DNA of 64,000 nt from Strongylocentrotus droebachiensis (GCA_035222895.1 JAVYIG010000323.1:557001-621000); one strand, 5' to 3'; counted from the stretch's first letter, positions 21,377 through 34,700 are shown. Program-made: numbers and translations. Notes: generated from the sequence alone by a model not told the origin.

Positions 21377-22894
21377 TTGAGTAACGATTTTACTCTGTGT
21401 TTCTTAATTATGATGAAGTGGCAGTCATTGTTTCTCATTCGTTTTTTTTTTGACGTACCTAATACCATTATTTTAAGTATTTTACAGAAAGGAGAGGTGC
21501 CTGCATGCATGAAACATGCAATTGTCCAACCTAGACTTAAGAAAGATGGTCTTCCTCATGATGATGTATCGAGCTATCGGCCTATAGCGAATCTCAGTTT
21601 TGTTGGAAAGCTGGTAGAAAGGGTCGTCGCCAGGCAGATCAGGGAATACCTAGCTGATCATGATCTCCTTCCTAGCGCCCAGTCGGCATATCGCGAACAC
21701 TTTAGTGTTGAGACAGCGCTTCTCAGGGTCCAAACTGACCTCCTGATGGCTCTAGATGCTCGGCAGGATGCGGTACTGGTGCTGCTAGATTTTAGTGCAG
21801 CATTTGATACGATTGACCATGATCTGCTGCTTGAAAGAATGGAATCCTACTTTGGAATCAGGGGAAGGGCTCTTCGATGGTTTTCCTCATACCTGGAAAA
21901 CAGAACGCATGTTGTTATGATAAAAAATGCCTCTTCGCAGACCTACCATGATAAGCATGGGGTTCCACAAGGATCCGTCATCGGGCCCCTTGCCTTCACA
22001 ATGTACACAGCGCCAATGGAAGACATCATAACATCTCATGGTGTAAATGTAATGCTTTATGCGGATGACACGCAAATGTATATCGTGTTCAAGCCTAGTG
22101 AACGTGAAGAATCGTTAGAGAAGCTGAAAGCCTGCATAACTGATGTGAAGATTTGGGCAATGAAAAACAAATTGTCTTTGAATGATTCCAAAACTGAAGT
22201 TATCCATTTCACATCCAAGTTTCGTCGAGATCCTACCCTATCTAGTGTATATGTCGGTGACTGCCACATTAATCCTGTTCCTTGTGCCAGAAATTTGGGG
22301 GTTGTCTTTGACCAGCACATCACCTTGAAAGAACATATAAAAACTGTTTGCAAATCAGCAATGGCAGGAATCAGGTGCATAAGTAAAATCAGATGTTTCC
22401 TCTCGAAGCAAGGTGCACTCACTCTGGTGCATGCATTTGTAACAAGTAGATTAGACTCCTGTAACAGCTTGTTGTTTGGACTTCCCGCAATTGACATTTA
22501 CCGGATCCAGATGATACAGAACATTGCAGCGAGACTGGTCACTCGCACTCCATACCAACAAAGTATAACTAGTACTCTGAAGAAATTACACTGGCTTCCT
22601 GTAGATAAGCGCATCATATTCAAACTCTTATTAATTACATTTAAAGCACAACATAGTTCTTCTCCTTCATACCTGACTGATTTGCTCAAACAATACCACC
22701 CACCCCGAACCCTCCGTTCAAGCAATCAAGCATTACTTTGTGTACCAAAAACCAATACTATATTCTATGGGGGCAGATCATTTGCAGTTGCTGGACCAAA
22801 CCTTTGGAACAATCTCCCCAAATTCATACGACAGGCACCCACTGCTGCAACATTCAAATCTTCACTAAAAACGCACCTCTTTGGCCTTAATTAA
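21377..22894 (+). CDS. L2/CR1-type non-LTR retrotransposon reverse transcriptase, 5'-truncated
   Basis: The 505-codon uninterrupted ORF is the RT and C-terminal part of an L2/CR1 ORF2. It would copy element RNA at a nicked target. RT blocks in order: SSYRPIANLSF (65-75); AYREHFSVETALL (104-116); catalytic LLDFSAAFDTIDH (136-148); HGVPQGSVIGP (194-204); catalytic YADD (228-231); LSLNDSKTEVIHF (266-278); LGVVFD (307-312). The C-terminus has HWLPVDKRI (405-413), LWNNLP (476-481) and FKSSLKTHLF (493-502), typical of the clade. The apurinic endonuclease domain expected upstream is absent. Residues 1 to about 25 look like flanking DNA (poly-T near 21445), so the ATG is fortuitous and the element begins near 21445-21490. 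Lack of stops suggests a recent insertion. Clade beyond L2/CR1 is not resolved. Confidence 0.9.
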   Translation: MSNDFTLCFLIMMKWQSLFLIRFFFDVPNTIILSILQKGEVPACMKHAIVQPRLKKDGLPHDDVSSYRPIANLSFVGKLVERVVARQIREYLADHDLLPSAQSAYREHFSVETALLRVQTDLLMALDARQDAVLVLLDFSAAFDTIDHDLLLERMESYFGIRGRALRWFSSYLENRTHVVMIKNASSQTYHDKHGVPQGSVIGPLAFTMYTAPMEDIITSHGVNVMLYADDTQMYIVFKPSEREESLEKLKACITDVKIWAMKNKLSLNDSKTEVIHFTSKFRRDPTLSSVYVGDCHINPVPCARNLGVVFDQHITLKEHIKTVCKSAMAGIRCISKIRCFLSKQGALTLVHAFVTSRLDSCNSLLFGLPAIDIYRIQMIQNIAARLVTRTPYQQSITSTLKKLHWLPVDKRIIFKLLLITFKAQHSSSPSYLTDLLKQYHPPRTLRSSNQALLCVPKTNTIFYGGRSFAVAGPNLWNNLPKFIRQAPTAATFKSSLKTHLFGLN

Positions 22895-23116
22895 TTAGTT
22901 TAAACTATCCTGACTTACGTTCTTTGTTTTTGACCATGTTAGCTATCTCTTTATTATGTTATTTACTATGTTAAGTTAGTCATTTTAGTAGTATAAGATT
23001 TGTATATTTCTCTGTGTTGATTCATTTTATGTGATTATAATTATGCTTGTACAGCGCAAAGAGAAACTTATGTTTATTTTGCGCTATATAAATATTGTAT
23101 TATTATTATTATTTTC
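22895..23116 (+). other. 3' UTR and ATT tail of the RT element
   Basis: About 220 bp follow the stop codon. The end carries AGCGCAAA (23053-23060) pairing with TTTGCGCT (23078-23085), then ATATAAATATTGT and an ATT repeat. This hairpin plus triplet tail is the L2-type RT recognition end. Similar GCGC-TATATAA-ATT ends occur in SINEs of this window (near 27250 on the minus strand and at 54121). Confidence 0.85.
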
Positions 23117-24336
23117 CCTAACGAATTAGCATTGCGTAATCTAGCACCATTGACAAATATATGTCCACATGTGACGTACTTATTAAACACATTACTAACA
23201 ACCATATAACGACGAAGAAAACAGGAAACTGTTAAATTGGCCACTGTAGACACTATCTTGTTCTTATTTCAACATGAAAATACCGTAACTGTATCTCGAG
23301 AAAGTTATGAGAATAATGAATGGGGGGTTTGAGAAAAATAAAGCAAGGCCTTCGCTCGATGGTGACTGATGTCATTTTAAGAAAGGCAAAAGCATCATCT
23401 TCCATCGTATATGTAATGATTTTGAGGATGAAAAGTGAGGTCTGCAAGTCGGTTCTGCATCTTGGTTCACTATACCTCGCATCTCCGCCTTGTAAACACA
23501 TTTGTTTTCATTACGCAGACAACTTGGAAGTCATTTATAAGTGAAGGGAAGGAGCTCCTATCACCATTACCATTAGGATATCCATCCCTGCCGCCCAGTG
23601 AAAGACATCTATGATTCCAAAGATCTTCCTTCAGCCCTGATTAACTTGGTTTAATGTTATGGTGATGTACGACCGGTAGGAGGGGGATCTCAAAGGTCAT
23701 CTACTCTTTTAAGTACATTGTAAGCCTCTGCTTTTGAAGTAAACATCGACATTTTCTCTCGTTAGACCACTCTCTCGGAAACAAACCACAAACAAAAAAC
23801 TAAACCAAAAACAGGCAAATGGATGCGCAAAGTGCCGATGTACAGGAGATTTTGAGAAAATTGCGAAGTGTAGGATAATCTTCTACTTTAAGAAGTAGTA
23901 TTGCCATTTCAAGGAAATCTAGAAATATAGTGTTGTCATGCTGGCTGATAAAAACTATGTTCTCAATAACATCGCTCGGTTTTTGTCGCTGCACCTATTT
24001 CTGATAAGTATTTTGTAGTTTTTTGCACTTTCAAGTATCAAAAGAATTGAAGAAAATTTTTCTATTAGAGAGAACATTGATTAATCATTGAAAAGAGGCA
24101 ATTTGTTTCAACATGTACATAAGATTGATTGATCACTAGCTAAAATTTATCAAAACTGTCATATATTAGCCGATGAGGGTCTACCTTAAGAACGTTATTG
24201 ATTAAAGAAAATGTATTACCTGACAACAATTTATGTTATTCTTAGTCTTACTCGTTGATATAATTGTGTTTCACCATCGGGATCATTCAATGACATTATG
24301 TAAACTGGAAAAGAGATAATGTAGAGGGTGTCGTCA
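23117..24336. other. unassigned DNA
   Basis: Short ORFs on both strands overlap one another (23253-23544, 23800-23994). No known protein, RNA or repeat recognised. Confidence 0.5.
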
Positions 24337-24590
24337 CTGTCGTGGTCTATTGGTTGCGTCCGGACTGCGAATCACGTGGTTCGGGTTTCTAGTGCCGCCG
24401 TGGCACATAATGTCATTTGGCAAGAAATTAATCTACAATTGCCTATCTTCACCCAGGTTTAATAAATGGGTACCTAGTAGGGATTCATTCATTAGCGTTG
24501 GCTGAAGCCAGGTTAATAATACTACATTGTCGGCGCCTTGAGCATCCCCAGGGATGGATCCGTCCACAATATAAATACAGCTATTATTCC
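24337..24590 (+). mobile_element. tRNA-derived SINE
   Basis: Box A-like TGGTCTATTGG (24343-24353) and box B-like GGTTCGGGTT (24378-24387). The body has TTGGCAAGAAATTAATC, CACCCAGG and GGGTACCTAGTAGGGATTC, the shared SINE core. The tail GGCGCCTTGAGCATC with TATAAATACAGCTATTATT is L2-like. Confidence 0.8.
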
Positions 24591-25585
24591 TATGAAGAAG
24601 AAAAAGAGTAACGGTAGAACGTCTGGAGATCATTTTTACCAGAATAATACCACCTTGAAGAAGCCCCTCCAGTGGCTATGCAATAAGTGTTGACAAGAAG
24701 CTCTGTGGGTACATCAATACGTTCTTCTGTAGTGGTCTTTGGTTATTGTAGACATCTTGAACTTCACATGAATGGATGACTCTAGTGGGTGCAAAGAGCT
24801 GCAGCACATTTATTGTACGGATGACTGTGATTGCGTCGAGGACTCAATGTTCTTGACTTACATGTTCGTATAAATGGAAGGTTATTTGAAGACTTTGTTT
24901 GCTTACCGTGCGAAGCAGCTGGTATATCCAATGTTCTACAGAACTAAATCCCCTTGAGCACTTAACTTACATTTTCTTTCCCATGCATCGTTATAATTTT
25001 AATTCTCCAGACTGCATATTGGAGATGTGATGCGCAGACATCTTTATCCTGCAGATAGGCAATTTCTTTCTTGTAATTAACTTCCTGTGAAGCTTTGATT
25101 TTGTTATTAAGGTGAAAAGACCTTGGGTTGAGGGATAGAAAAATCGCTAGGGGTATTATTTGTTCACGATTCGAGTAGAGATCAAGTCAACCTTGTGTAA
25201 TCTGTATTGTAAGCCCAATTTTTCCTGGCCGGTATTGCATTAGACGAAAGATATCGGTGGTTTATGTGATATGCCGTATAAAATATGATCGATGAAAATG
25301 TTAAATGATGATGGTGACGATGATGATGATGATGATGATAATAATAATGATAATAATAATACTCATAATAAAATAACATTGATAATAACAACACTAATAA
25401 ATGATAATGATAATAATAATAAGGTAGCTTGGTGAAATAACAAAAGAGCTTTAAACCAAAATAAAGGTTTTTGTTTTAATACCTTTTTGGAAAGGGATAG
25501 GTTTTCCAAAATTGCATAAAGTGGTCTTTGGAATATGGCGACGACCACTGTTTCTTGACAATGAAATTATGTTAAAGGAAGTCAA
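24591..25585. other. unassigned DNA with GAT/AAT microsatellite
   Basis: A GAT then AAT triplet tract lies at about 25310-25425; ORFs through it are histidine- or tyrosine-rich repeat translations. The remainder is unrecognised. Confidence 0.55.
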
Positions 25586-25895
25586 GGGGGTGTTTCACAA
25601 AGATCCTAAGTTGAACTTATCTTTAAGTTGGACTTAACAGTTATGGAAAGCTGTTAGTGTCTTTGATAATATTTTGTAAAAGTTATTTTAAAAGGCATAA
25701 CATTTAGATTCAAATCATATATATTTTCTAAAATAAAGAAGATTTCATGTTCTTGATGTGGGATTTATGAAAAGTCTACAATACTTGAATTTTTGCTTTT
25801 GAATATTTTTTTTTTTAAGGCTACAAATGGCTCTCCATCATGTTTAAGTCCAACTTAGAGTTAAGTTCGACTTAGGATCTTTGTGAAACACCCCC
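25586..25895. mobile_element. family A MITE, full length (310 bp)
   Basis: Terminal repeats GGGGGTGTTTCACAAAGATC and GATCTTTGTGAAACACCCCC extend inward for about 55 bp with few mismatches, so this copy is the best preserved of its family. Same length and internal sequence (GGCTACAAATGGCTC) as the copy at 20.6 kb. Non-coding. Confidence 0.9.
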
Positions 25896-27249
25896 GGTTC
25901 GAAAAGTTCTAACCCTTTGGCGCCAGTTATAATACATCGTTCACTGCTGTTACATTAACGTCATCTTTAGAGGATTGCCTGATGTGACAAGAAGTCGAAC
26001 ATTATGTGATGACAAGAAAAGATGTGCCCCACGTGACACCGATCCCATAATCCCTCACTCTTCCAGGATGTCACAATATCTCGACATTGTTGGATGATAT
26101 GCATCGGTAAAGAGATGAAGAAAGATCGAGAGTGCAATCCTGCGAATACTTCAACTCAACTCGAATTATAGCATGCACTCTAATTCTCTGTTCATGTATA
26201 TGCGCTAAAAGCATTCTATAAACAGTACATTTCAAGGTCAAATTATGTTCCCCCACCTCCTGCATCCTCTCGTGTGGTCAGTCTTCTTTTGTTTTTGATT
26301 TGCTAAACAAATCTTATTGACATTAAACCATCTTTCGTTTTGTGTGAGTTTCTATAATTGTATGCGTTTAATAATAGTTTTTGTTTGTTTTTCATTCCAA
26401 AGAAATAACATTACCTGATTACCATATACATGTTATCTGAATGCATTTTTAGAGCCAAAATTTCAAATGATTTTATGCATCGTACATTTTTTCATTGACA
26501 GAAATTAAAGGAGATCTCTTTAGAATTGGGATTAAAATTGGTTTAAAACATAAAAGACTAATAGAAATGTTGTAGTAGAACACGGCCACAAATTTTTTCT
26601 CGGAAATAAGTCAGTTTTATAAAAGTTTGAGGCGATTTAGTGCTAACGCCCTTCTGCTTTAATAAAGTTTCATTATTGACCTGAAATTCGAGCTGACGCC
26701 CTTCTGCCAGCCAGGCGACGAGTTATATAAATATGAATAGTATATGAATGAAGATGGAGAAGTCTAGCTATGACGGATGACAGTAGGATCACGAAGCAAA
26801 ATTTTTCTTTTGCATGATTTTATGGTGTGTCAGATCAGTTTTTCCCGTGATTATATTTGAAAAACTCAAGGTATGCCAATCAAGTAATACTATCTGTCAT
26901 TGGACTGGCCACACTTTTGATATTGTTTGACTAGTACCAGGTGCTATGACAGTCTTTTAATTTGATGATGATTTAAATTTTACCTTAGATATAAGAAACC
27001 AAGTATAGGCTTATAGATAAGCCACCACATGATCTATGGATTTGAGTACACTAGATCATCGAGAACACAATCTCATAGCCTCTACAGAAAACAACAGTTT
27101 ACAACTTCAAAAGTCATGAGCATCTAGAGGTTAAATGTGAGTAAAGTGTCTTATATTCATCCCAAAATAATTCTCTAGCCGGTAGAAGAGGGTGTTAAAA
27201 TTGCAGTAGATTTCTTTCAAGCTTTGGCAATCGTGTCCGAGACAATCAT
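25896..27249. other. unassigned DNA
   Basis: ACGCCCTTCTG occurs twice at about 26648-26708, and its complement is partly present near 19013, hinting at a weak dispersed repeat. No gene recognised. Confidence 0.45.
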
Positions 27250-27590
27250 AATAAATAATAATTAGAATGGTATTTATCGCTCACATCGAAATACCGCCTG
27301 TAAGTGCTTTACAGATATTATTGTTACACCAAACATCGGATTCATTCAAGCACAATGTGCACCATCTTCACTACCTTGACATTACTCCTACCATATGATC
27401 ACTGTGGGGGCATACTTATGGCAATTACAACCACAAAGGCTTTCGGCATCCTACCGGGTCCCCATTTCTTTCTATCCTGGGTATGAAGTGGTAGATGCCA
27501 AAGTATATTAGTGCCGTGTCAGGGATCGAACCCACGACATTTGTATTTCCTGTCAAGTGCTCAAACCACTCGGCTACAACACTACTTTCG
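27250..27590 (-). mobile_element. tRNA-Leu/Ser-derived SINE, minus strand
   Basis: On the minus strand, box A TAGCCGAGTGG (27567-27577) and box B GGGTTCGATCCC (27522-27533) form a good Pol III promoter of the Leu/Ser tRNA type. The body contains GGGACCCGGTAGGATG, related to the SINE core. The 3' end reads through GTAAAGCACTTAC and ATAAATACC into ATTATT-rich sequence. Confidence 0.75.
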
Positions 27591-27943
27591 ACCACGGGAG
27601 CTCCCGGTTACTAAACCACCGAGCCGTCACAAATCGAGCTAAGACGTTACCCCTGGACGATTCCCTGACATTGTTGCGATTTCGCTGATCCCACCGTGGC
27701 GACCGTACATCAGTCATATTACCCCATAGACTGAAACTGACAGCAATCCCATAATCCCCTGTTCTTCTTGATGTCTCAATACCAATTATATATGGAGAAG
27801 ACATGTGACTTTACGTGGTCATATTAAACCGCATCACTCAATGACTTGTCAAACACAAATGAAGACTGACTGATGGTTGCAGGCGTAGGTCAATGCTTGT
27901 AACAACACGTTCAGTTGGAGCTTGAAGTAAATATCTACATCTA
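27591..27943. other. unassigned DNA, possible second SINE head
   Basis: Minus strand 27625 to 27591 reads GGCTCGGTGGTTTAG, a box-A-like segment with no box B after it. It may be a decayed tRNA-derived head joined to the SINE next to it. Confidence 0.35.
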
Positions 27944-28089
27944 GGGGGTGTTCACAAAACTTGTCATCAGTCACAAATAAAAGTTTTTGTTATAAGCTAC
28001 TGAAATCCTTGCTTCTGATTGGTCATCGGCAGATTTGTCACTGATTTTAGTCATTTGTCATTGAAAAAAGGCTTTGTGAAACGGGTCCC
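27944..28089. mobile_element. family B MITE (146 bp)
   Basis: Left GGGGGTGTTCACAAAACTTG; right GGCTTTGTGAAACGGGTCCC. The internal blocks GCTACTGAAATCCTTGCTTC, TGATTGGTCATC and CAGATTTGTCACTGATTTT are shared with copies at 41.5 and 62.8 kb. Non-coding. Confidence 0.88.
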
Positions 28090-28110
28090 TGGTGATTTTC
28101 ATCATTTCTC

Positions 28111-28204
28111 GCGCGCAGTTGCCATTTATTTTACATGTTGAAAACAAAAACGTCGCGGTTTTGTTGTTGTTGCGGCGGTTAACCGCGTCATTTCTGAACA
28201 AGCC
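28111..28204. mobile_element. family E MITE, right half
   Basis: CAGTTGCCATTTATTTTACA through GGCGGTTAACCGCG to CTGAACAAGCC matches the right part of the copies at 40.4 and 57.4 kb. The left half is missing, and the fragment begins about 20 bp after the family B MITE. Confidence 0.75.
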
Positions 28205-31200
28205 GTAAGTGCTGAATGTGGATTCCTTTAAAAGAAGGGTTTTCTGGAGCTCATCTCGTGTCAGATGACCCCGATTTCATTAAAAACCGATATCCCTGAT
28301 GATAGAAATAGGAGCATGGAATGAAGTGGACATCTGTTCATAGGTATATAACCGTCCAGTCACAGGCTGATTGACCAATGCCCACGCTATGGCCCATCCG
28401 GTCACTCTGTCATCGTTTGTCAATCCTAGAACTTTACCACATCAAAAACCATGCCCACACTTATCATACCTGTATGGTAAAATAAACTTGCACTTGGTGC
28501 AGAAATGAAGATGACTATTTTCAGCATTTCTGGGCTGTGTATTCAGATTCAATCTTGACGGACAGATTTTGACGGACGAAATCCTGGATGTTTATTTGGT
28601 GGGTTAGAATTTAGTAACAGTTTAGGTTGAGATTTGGAATCCGTTTGATATCATCATTGTAGTAAAATTCTACATCAATGCTAATATAATAGTAGATATG
28701 ATAATAATAATAATAAGTTGGTTTACCCAAGGAAGCCTCATTAACACCAACGCTTTTCTTTCTGAGGGCCGTGCAATTATTATTACCCCGGTAATTGCAA
28801 GTTAGCACTTATACCTTGGTGTTAAGTGGCAAATATGGATTATTGTCTTGCCAATTAGACTTAAGTGTCGGGACGGGATTGAGGGTCAAGTGATTAATCA
28901 AACCACAATATATTTTCTTTTTAATATGGTAACGCATGAAGATGAAGGCTTTTAAAGCCTGTCTGCACTAGTTTGGCCGGAAGGGATTAGACCTCCCTGC
29001 ATGGCCAATAACAGGTGATTTTTTTCATCAAATCAGCACTGAACATAAAAAAAGGGGATCATGGGGGACCAACGGATACTGCTGAGGCATTGTTTGCTAT
29101 ATAGAGGGCGCAAGTAGCTACAAGTAGTGCAGTCCCGCTTTAAAAAGGGATGGTCTGTGGAACGACCTTTTTAGCAATCATACATCATGTCTGTCCGTTT
29201 TTTTATTTCAAGTTCATCGTCTTGCCCTACATCTTTTTTTCATCTTCATGAGGCAACACTACATTTTGACAGTGAAATCAATTTGTGCATTCGTACTGAT
29301 CTTTCCATTTTGAAGTTATTTACATGCAAGTCATTTCAATCGCTGTCTTCCGTCTTATCCTTTCCTCCTGTTTTGAAATTACCTACTCCAGCGCTACCGG
29401 ATATTCATAACAATATCTGCCTACTGCATGGAAATAAGAGATGCGAATATGTCGTCTTGATTTATGTCACTTAATTCTTTTCGAAAGAATAGTTCGGGCG
29501 CCGAGTAGTCTACTTATTACAAAGAACGTAACCACGAAGGATTTTAGTGTGAAAACTTATCCTACAGCTATATCGGATTGTTCGTGGGAATCAACAGTTC
29601 GGAAAAGAATGGAGGATTTCGATGGAAGCTGGAGTGACTTTATAGACAACTGGTTGGTGTCTTTGTATAGTCACGCAGTTTGAAATCCCCAATTTATCAA
29701 GTTTCATCTTATCTCCCAGCCTGCATTTTGAATTGATAAAATCTTGATTCGCCTGTACAGATGGATATCAAAGTGTTATTAAAAGAAGAATTGCGTCTAC
29801 AACATGTGGTGGACTAAGATTTTTAATTCCACATAGGGACATGGGTCCATCCGAAAATTGCACTGTATGTGAGATCTGTGAGATAAGAATATTAAAAACA
29901 CAGAAAAATATGTTATCCTCATTGCTTCCTATCTGCTATTTGATCTCTTAGCTTTCAACTCAATTGATATCAATCTTATTCGTTAAGCCATTTCCTTCTA
30001 TGGTTTCTTCTTTGAAATTGACTTTAATACGACTCTCGAAGGTGAAATTCTAGGTTCTTTCGTCCAAATTTGAAGTAAAGGTCCATTTTCAGCCGTTTGT
30101 TTTTGCCATACCTGAAGAAGGGGAATCAGATTTTCATTGAATCTGAATAAATATATTCTTGAAAAGAATATAGTTATTTAAACCATTTTGATTTTTTATT
30201 CAAATAACTGGAAATCTAATCGGTCATGGAGACTGGGAATGTTATTTTTATAACATTCGATCAAAGTTCATTTACGTATAAGAGACGGCTTCAAATAAAG
30301 AGAATTCATTCCTGAAAGTATTGTCAAATCAAAGTTATCCTACAGTGGTCTGTTTTCCCCCCGACAGTTTATATACCAATTTTAAACGTTGTATTTCCTT
30401 TTTTTTATATCCCAAGCTTTATAGACAAGTAGGAATTACTGACACAGTAATTAGACAGAAACTTCCTCTGTCGGACGCGGTGGGGCGCCCTCCGTCAGTA
30501 ACCCAACACTTTATTTCCTGTTTCCAATGGAGCCGTTAATTTAAACGATCGACTGCTGTGTTCAAATGACCCTGTCCACTTGAAGTTAATTGATATAAAG
30601 TACCAGAGTACCCCACCCCCTATCCCCTTCAGACATCAGGGTTGGCTATTCAACTACCATTCGTTCTCATACACCCAGAGACTGACGCGAAACATCCTTT
30701 TTGTTTAAACCCCGGAGTTAATGGGTGCTAGTGACTTTTACAGACAAGAGAGCAGCGCAGAAAACATGCCCAATTTTGTCCGTACCTAAATATTTCTTCG
30801 TTCGACCTAATGATAGAGAGCAACCGTGATTTGATATCCCTATATATTTAACATTTATTCCAATTAAGGAAAGTGACACAAACTTGCAAGAGCTGCTCAT
30901 TAATGGCGCCATCCATGATCCATATCAAGAAGATTATCGCGTCTCCTGCTTTTACACTTTGGAATTAGTTTTAAAATTGTAAAGTGATTGAAATAACGAA
31001 ACCAAGAAGAAATATTTCTCCAAACGTCTGCGAATGTACTACAACTTTTGGCATTTTGATGACATTTGTGGATAAGTGCCGCAGCTTAATGCCACGTTTT
31101 CTCCTTTTTAACCTTAAGCTACAGATCGTAGATTGCTCATGGCACTAAAACTTAAAATTTGGAACAAAATCAACCGTGTTACCTTGAACGAATATACCTT

Positions 31201-31304
31201 TTTAAAGCAGATTCAGAGAGTGAATCTGGGAAACATTTTCCCATCTTTGTAAATTAAACGGTTATGTGTATGACGAGTTCTCTTGTATTCTATCAAAGGT
31301 CTAA
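28205..31304. other. unassigned DNA
   Basis: A short AAT triplet tract lies near 28700. The block at about 28210-28460 is high in complexity but not recognised. Two overlapping ORFs at 29187-29683 (95 and 80 codons) have no known motif. No RNA gene seen. Confidence 0.45.
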
Positions 31305-31765
31305 TAAAGATGAAGTTGAGTTCTGGTCATGCGATTGCATTGTGAAAGAAACGGCGTGGAATCGATCAGAAAAGGTTGATCATCCAGCATATAAGTATTC
31401 GTGTGTATTGCAAGATTCTGGAATCATCAAAAAGTTAAGAAATTTGGCCAAGTCTTGGTAAAGTTACAAGCCCTGTACACAGAAAGGGGACCACACAAAT
31501 ACGTGGTGTAAAAATCCGTCATGGTTTGTACGATGTTACATGCCACATTTAGAATGTGAAGGCACTTGAAGAGCCATGCTTTTTAGGGAACATGGTTTAT
31601 CTGATGTTCTTTCACATTTGCATAATAACAATGATAACGCTCACAAATTTATTTTCACCTCTTCCCAGAACTCGACCTTCTCTTTTAGCCCTTCTTACAC
31701 TACCATTCCTTCGATTTGACAGTGTCGAACACATTTTTGTACCGTATTGTAGCTCCGCTTTTTAA
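31305..31765 (+). repeat. dispersed repeat, family J copy
   Basis: AAGATGAAGTTGAGTTCTGG, GGCCAAGTCTTGGTAAAG, the CACAGAAA..GGGAC(C)ACACAAA segment, TCAGGGAACAT-like sequence and TTTCACCTCTTCCCAGAACT occur in the same order at 51.66-52.08 kb and partly at 40.9-41.1 kb. No termini are visible and it is degraded. Class unknown. Confidence 0.55.
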
Positions 31766-34700
31766 AAATCATGTCGGTATCATACCCTTCCTCAAGCCAA
31801 AAAGCATCTTCCTAGTTTGATATGAACGATTTTACAAGAATCACATAATGAAATAATTCGAGGAAACGTTGAGTATGCCATTGGTCTGTAACATGATCAA
31901 ATTCTTTGCGTAAGTGCATTTTAAGTAGTGGTCATGTTTCTGCTCCGTTGAAGGGCTCGAACATTCACATCTTCATTTTGTTTGCAAGCATTGTATGGCC
32001 TTTCATCCAGTCACTATGTTGCATTTTATTTGAACAATTGTTACGTTATATTACTTCACAATTATTTTGGGCGTGCGATTTTCCCAAAATGTATGTTTAA
32101 TCCCTTTTTACCTTTCAAAGAAGCTGTAGGTATGTATTTCATTCCTTTGGGGTTTGGGTCCCCCCCCCCCCCCCAAAAAAAAGGAAGATTTTGTATAAAA
32201 TTCTTGAATAACAGCTGTTACAGTATCGGAAGCTCTAATGTAAGTTCATATGAATTGCGACGTTCTAGATTGGTAGAAAATATATTACAGTACTTCTAAT
32301 TTCCGAGAAATTGTACGACTCATTGCTTCCAAAGTTCCATATTTAATGTATTGTTATCAGTTTGGTGCAATGTTGATACCTTTAAGATTATGAACTATAT
32401 CTAGAACGATGCTGCCTACTAATTTGTCCTGCACCATCTGTAATGTTGGTTGATCTTACTTTCTCTCGGGGCTCTGGAAAGCGAGCTATTAAGGAGGCAT
32501 AGAGGGTGTTGCCCCTGCATTACGAGCCTTAGGGCACTTTTATCTTATGTTCAACCTCTGCTTTTCAGTCTTCTTCAGTCCTCTCTCTCCCGCTGCCCCC
32601 TCTCTCTCCTTCCTCTTCTCTCTATCTTCTCAGTCAATCTCCTAAAGTAACATTCACATTCCAAAATAAAGTCTGATTAACACCTTTGCTTGTTTGACAA
32701 TTTCTCTTAAATCTTAGTTTACTTTTCTCTGTTGAGATTGTGTGTGCGTGGGGGGGGGGGGGTGCCTCTACAGTAATTTTGCAGATATATTTATGAGACA
32801 GTATTTTCCATTCCCTAAGTTCAGTGTGTCACTTATTTATTTCATCGATGTAAAATTCCGCAGTTTGGATATCCATGTAATCAAGTTTATCCCTTTCCAT
32901 GCACCGAAATACTCTTTATCTCCTATGCCGACGGTATGTTTTCAGGTTTTCCGTCCGTATGTACATTATAACCGTTTAAAGGCTCAAGTTTGATACCAGT
33001 TTGTTGTTAGACGGAGATGAATTCCTTAGTGATTGCAGTGGATTGGGTTAATTTTCCCCGTATTTCATTTGAAGTTCGACATCAGCTTTGTGTATTCCCA
33101 AACGCACGTCAGTCATGTGATGTATTTGAGGTTCTTGATGATTTAGTTACGCTTGCACATTTCATTGCATTTCCCCGCCGGGGAGGAACAAAAGTCATAA
33201 CAAACTTGGGATGTAATTCCCTAACTCTTTCATCTCCTCTCTCCCTCTCTCTCTCTCTCTCTTTCTCTCTTTCTATTTCTCTTTAGATCTCACATGTCTC
33301 TCTTTCTCTCTCCAAATCTTTCATTATACAGTTTTCTTCACTCTTCAATATCACTGTCTCCCCTTTTACCACACTGTCTCTTTCTCTCTCATACTATATA
33401 ACTTGTTTGTCCCTCTTTCTCTCCTACCATCTAAACTTCTATCTCCCCCCCCTCTCTCTCTCTTTGTCTCCCTCTCTATATCTCTTTTCTCTTTATAATC
33501 ATCTGCCTCACCCACCCCTACCGTCCGTTCAGCATGTGAAGTCATGACCCAAGACGAAGCACATCCATCAAACATGTCGATTAGACCAACATATATTGTG
33601 GCTATGTTTTGGGGGGAACCTATGGGAAATCAGAAAGGTTATTGTCTCCGCGTCTGAACATGAGTAACTCTGTAGCTGCCATACCTTGTTTATATGCAGT
33701 TTTGTGAGCTAAGAAAGACGTTAAGACGATAACAGGCAGTTTCACTAATAGCCAATTGGTCGCAGACTCGAAAATTGGTATTTTGATCCGGACAGACTGA
33801 CACTTTGCTCGCCAGGATGAATTTTTCTCCTTCAGCACTTGCAAATCTGGAGAGGAATTAGTGACATAAATCATCGTCTGGAAGAATGTATAGACTAGCA
33901 ATTGCGTTGTGAAGGAGCTGAACTATCAACAATTATATTTCACGTATTCTGATCCTGTTCTAAAAAGCGATCAATTTAACTTCCTTTGTTTGTATATACG
34001 TATGTGTACCGGTGCAGCCAAACATTTATTTCGTCTTGTGTTTTCCTGTAAGTAATTGTCAAACACTCTGTAAATAGTTCTGGCCCTTTAACTTTTTCAA
34101 AAGCGATAAAGTTCTTGCAATTGGTATGTAACCCTGTGCTTTGTATGAATCTATAACATAAAAGCAGTTAATATCTTTTTAATATGAATATAAACAATTA
34201 TTTACTTGTCTGTAGGAAATTATTTGTGCATGTGGTTATAAGCTCCTAATATCCAGCCAAAATTCAATAATATCACATTGGAATGATATGGTGATATAAT
34301 ACCACAGCATACCATAAATGTGTGTATAAGCTATATGATATGTATATACAACCGTGGTGATTCGATGATATGAGTTTCTTATAAAACGGCAAAAGCGAAG
34401 AATTTAAGTAAAATGAATATTCATATATATATTTATATATATATATATACAGGGGCGTACGCAGGGGGGGGGGGTTGGGGTTCAAACCCCCCCCCTTTGG
34501 TATTTTTATGTATGTAAACCCCCCTAAAAAAACCTAAACCCCCCCCCCCCTTTGATTTTTTTTTTTTTTTTTTTTTTATAAAAAAAAAATACCCACGGCT
34601 AACCTAAAAAAGGTGACCTTACCCCCCCCCCCCCCCCCAACGAAGAAAAAAAAAAGTCCGCTAACAGTAATCTATAGTAGATATGGATATACTCTAGTGT

